DNA of 6,440 nt from Burkholderiales bacterium (GTDB lineage: Bacteria > Pseudomonadota > Gammaproteobacteria > Burkholderiales > CAIKXV01): the NCBI GenBank assembly GCA_019751575.1, contig JAIENF010000536.1:1-6440 (forward strand), in the 5' to 3' direction. The notes below the pieces were generated by a model, which was given only the letters and a program-made list of their open reading frames with translations, had not been told where the DNA came from and made no database searches. Position 1 is the stretch's first letter. Every line of letters begins with the position of its first letter. This document shows positions 5,352-6,440 of the stretch, one piece after another. Both the position numbers and the translations under genes were made by a program.

Positions 5352-6440
5352 CGGACCCTCCGCTGGCGGCGACCAGCGCGAACTCGTCGCCGGCCGGCGT
5401 GAACGGATTCGCCGCCTCGCGGCCTCGCAGCGCGCGGTCGATCAGATAGAGCGGGTTGGGCAGGTGCAGGTCTTCGGGCACGCGCTGGCCGTTGGTGACG
5501 AAGTACACGCGCAGCCGGTGCCTCAGCACGACATCGAGCGCGCCACCGAGCGACACCGCTTCATCGATCTTGGTCAGGATGCAGCCGTCGAGCCCGGCGC
5601 CGCCATAGCGGGTCGCGACATCCTCCAGGGTGCTGCCGGACGACGCGGCCGACAGGAGCAGCACCCGCTGCACCGCACGGCCCTCGCCCGACAGCAGCGC
5701 GGCCTGTTCGGCCAGGCGCCGGTCGCGCTGGCTCATGCCGACGGTGTCGATCAGGGTCAGGTGCCGGGACGCGAGGTCGCCGAGCGTCATCTGCAGCTCG
5801 GGTTCATCGCGCACCGCGATCACCGGCACGCCGAGGATGCGGCCGTAGATGCGCAACTGGTCGAGCGCGCCGATCCGGAACCCGTCCGTGGTCAGCAGCG
5901 CCGCGCTCGAGGCGCCGCGGGCAAGCACGCAGCGCGCGGCCAGCTTGGCCACGGTGGTGGTCTTGCCGACACCGGTCGGCCCGACCAGCGCGAACACGCC
6001 CCCCTGCTCGCACGGATCGACCGGCTGCAGCAGGGACCTGAGGCGTTCGAACAACTGTGCGCGGACCGCGCGCCACGCCGTGTCGACCGCCGTGGCGGGG
6101 GCGGCTCCTGCCGTTACCCCCGGGACACTGGCGGCGGACGCCGGCGCATCCGGCCCGACCGCCGCGTCCCGGCTGACCGCTTCGGCGAGTTCGCGCGCGA
6201 GCAGGGTGCTGAAACCGGCCGCGAGCAACCGCCGCATCACCTCGGTCTCGACCGGCGAGCGCCGGGCCCGGTCGCCCCAGGCAAAGCCGGCGAGCTGGTT
6301 TTCCACCAGCGAGCGCAGCGACCGCACCTCCGCGGCGATCTCGCCGATGGCGCCCGTATCGTCGGCGCGCAAGGTCGGTGCCGCGCGCCGCGCGGCGTCC
6401 GCCACGGGCCCCTGCGCCGGCGCTTCTGCCGCCGCCGGGG
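5344..6440 (-). CDS. flhF: Flagellar biosynthesis GTPase FlhF (N-terminus beyond window)
   Basis: FlhF is a signal-recognition-particle-family GTPase that marks the cell pole for flagellar assembly in polar flagellates. The frame is open through the right edge, so the N-terminal B domain is missing; the GTG at 6405 is only the first possible start inside the window, and Pro/Ala-rich linker sequence continues beyond it. Numbered from that GTG, a helical N domain occupies about 15-125. The GTPase G domain follows: G1 GPTGVGKTTT (142-151), G2 region TTDGFRIGALDQLRIYGRIL (172-191), G3 IDTVGMSQRD (219-228), G4 TKIDEA (278-283) and G5 region TNGQRVPEDLH (304-314). All nucleotide-binding motifs are present, so this GTPase should be active. 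The last 25 residues are a variable tail. Its TGA lies within the first codons of fleN (8-base overlap), indicating translational coupling of these two partner proteins. Confidence 0.96.
   Translation of the reverse strand, partial: PAAAEAPAQGPVADAARRAAPTLRADDTGAIGEIAAEVRSLRSLVENQLAGFAWGDRARRSPVETEVMRRLLAAGFSTLLARELAEAVSRDAAVGPDAPASAASVPGVTAGAAPATAVDTAWRAVRAQLFERLRSLLQPVDPCEQGGVFALVGPTGVGKTTTVAKLAARCVLARGASSAALLTTDGFRIGALDQLRIYGRILGVPVIAVRDEPELQMTLGDLASRHLTLIDTVGMSQRDRRLAEQAALLSGEGRAVQRVLLLSAASSGSTLEDVATRYGGAGLDGCILTKIDEAVSLGGALDVVLRHRLRVYFVTNGQRVPEDLHLPNPLYLIDRALRGREAANPFTPAGDEFALVAASGGSGA
5357..5361 (-). promoter_or_regulatory. Strong Shine-Dalgarno site of fleN
   Basis: GGAGG lies five bases upstream of the GTG at 5351, inside the last codons of flhF. 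It fixes the fleN start at this GTG in preference to the internal ATG at codon 26, which would remove the FlhF-contacting DQxxxLR motif. It is the clearest ribosome binding site in the window; most other starts here have weak or absent ones. Confidence 0.75.

Overview
This window is a compact flagellar regulation and motility locus from a high-GC proteobacterium. The FliA, FlgN, FlgA and MotC/MotD sequences look most like those of betaproteobacteria (Rhodocyclales/Burkholderiales type). That placement is a judgement from motif style and gene order, not from a search. All eight genes belong to one biological system, and nothing in the window looks like a mobile element, RNA gene or CRISPR array.

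Layout. The left part reads rightward: the 3' portion of flgA (P-ring assembly chaperone, cut at its 5' end by the window edge), a ~200-base gap with two candidate flagellar promoters, flgM (anti-sigma-28 factor), and flgN (secretion chaperone for hook-filament junction proteins), which starts 4 bases after flgM. The right part reads leftward, starting at the right edge: flhF (signal-recognition-particle-type GTPase, N-terminus beyond the window), fleN/flhG (MinD-like partner of FlhF), fliA (sigma-28), motC and motD (a second-type stator pair). The two groups converge at a 77-base gap holding two GC-rich hairpins.

How the genes work together. FlhF and FleN normally set the site and number of polar flagella. 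FliA drives late flagellar genes, and FlgM holds it inactive until the hook-basal body is complete and FlgM is exported. FlgN delivers FlgK/FlgL to the export gate, FlgA helps build the P-ring, and MotC/MotD form a proton-driven stator unit. FliA and its inhibitor FlgM are thus encoded on converging arms of the same locus. A sigma-28-like promoter lies directly at the flgM start, consistent with the feedback loop known in other bacteria.

What stands out. The FleN homologue keeps its N-terminal FlhF-contacting motif and a recognisable C-terminal half, but both hallmark lysines of its ATP-binding loop are replaced (GGDSGIGQT), and it ends in a Thr/Gln/Pro-rich tail. The flgM start is also unusual: a promoter-like element abuts it so closely that the transcript would be nearly leaderless. 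I see no wholly new system here; the atypical FleN is the best candidate for new biology.
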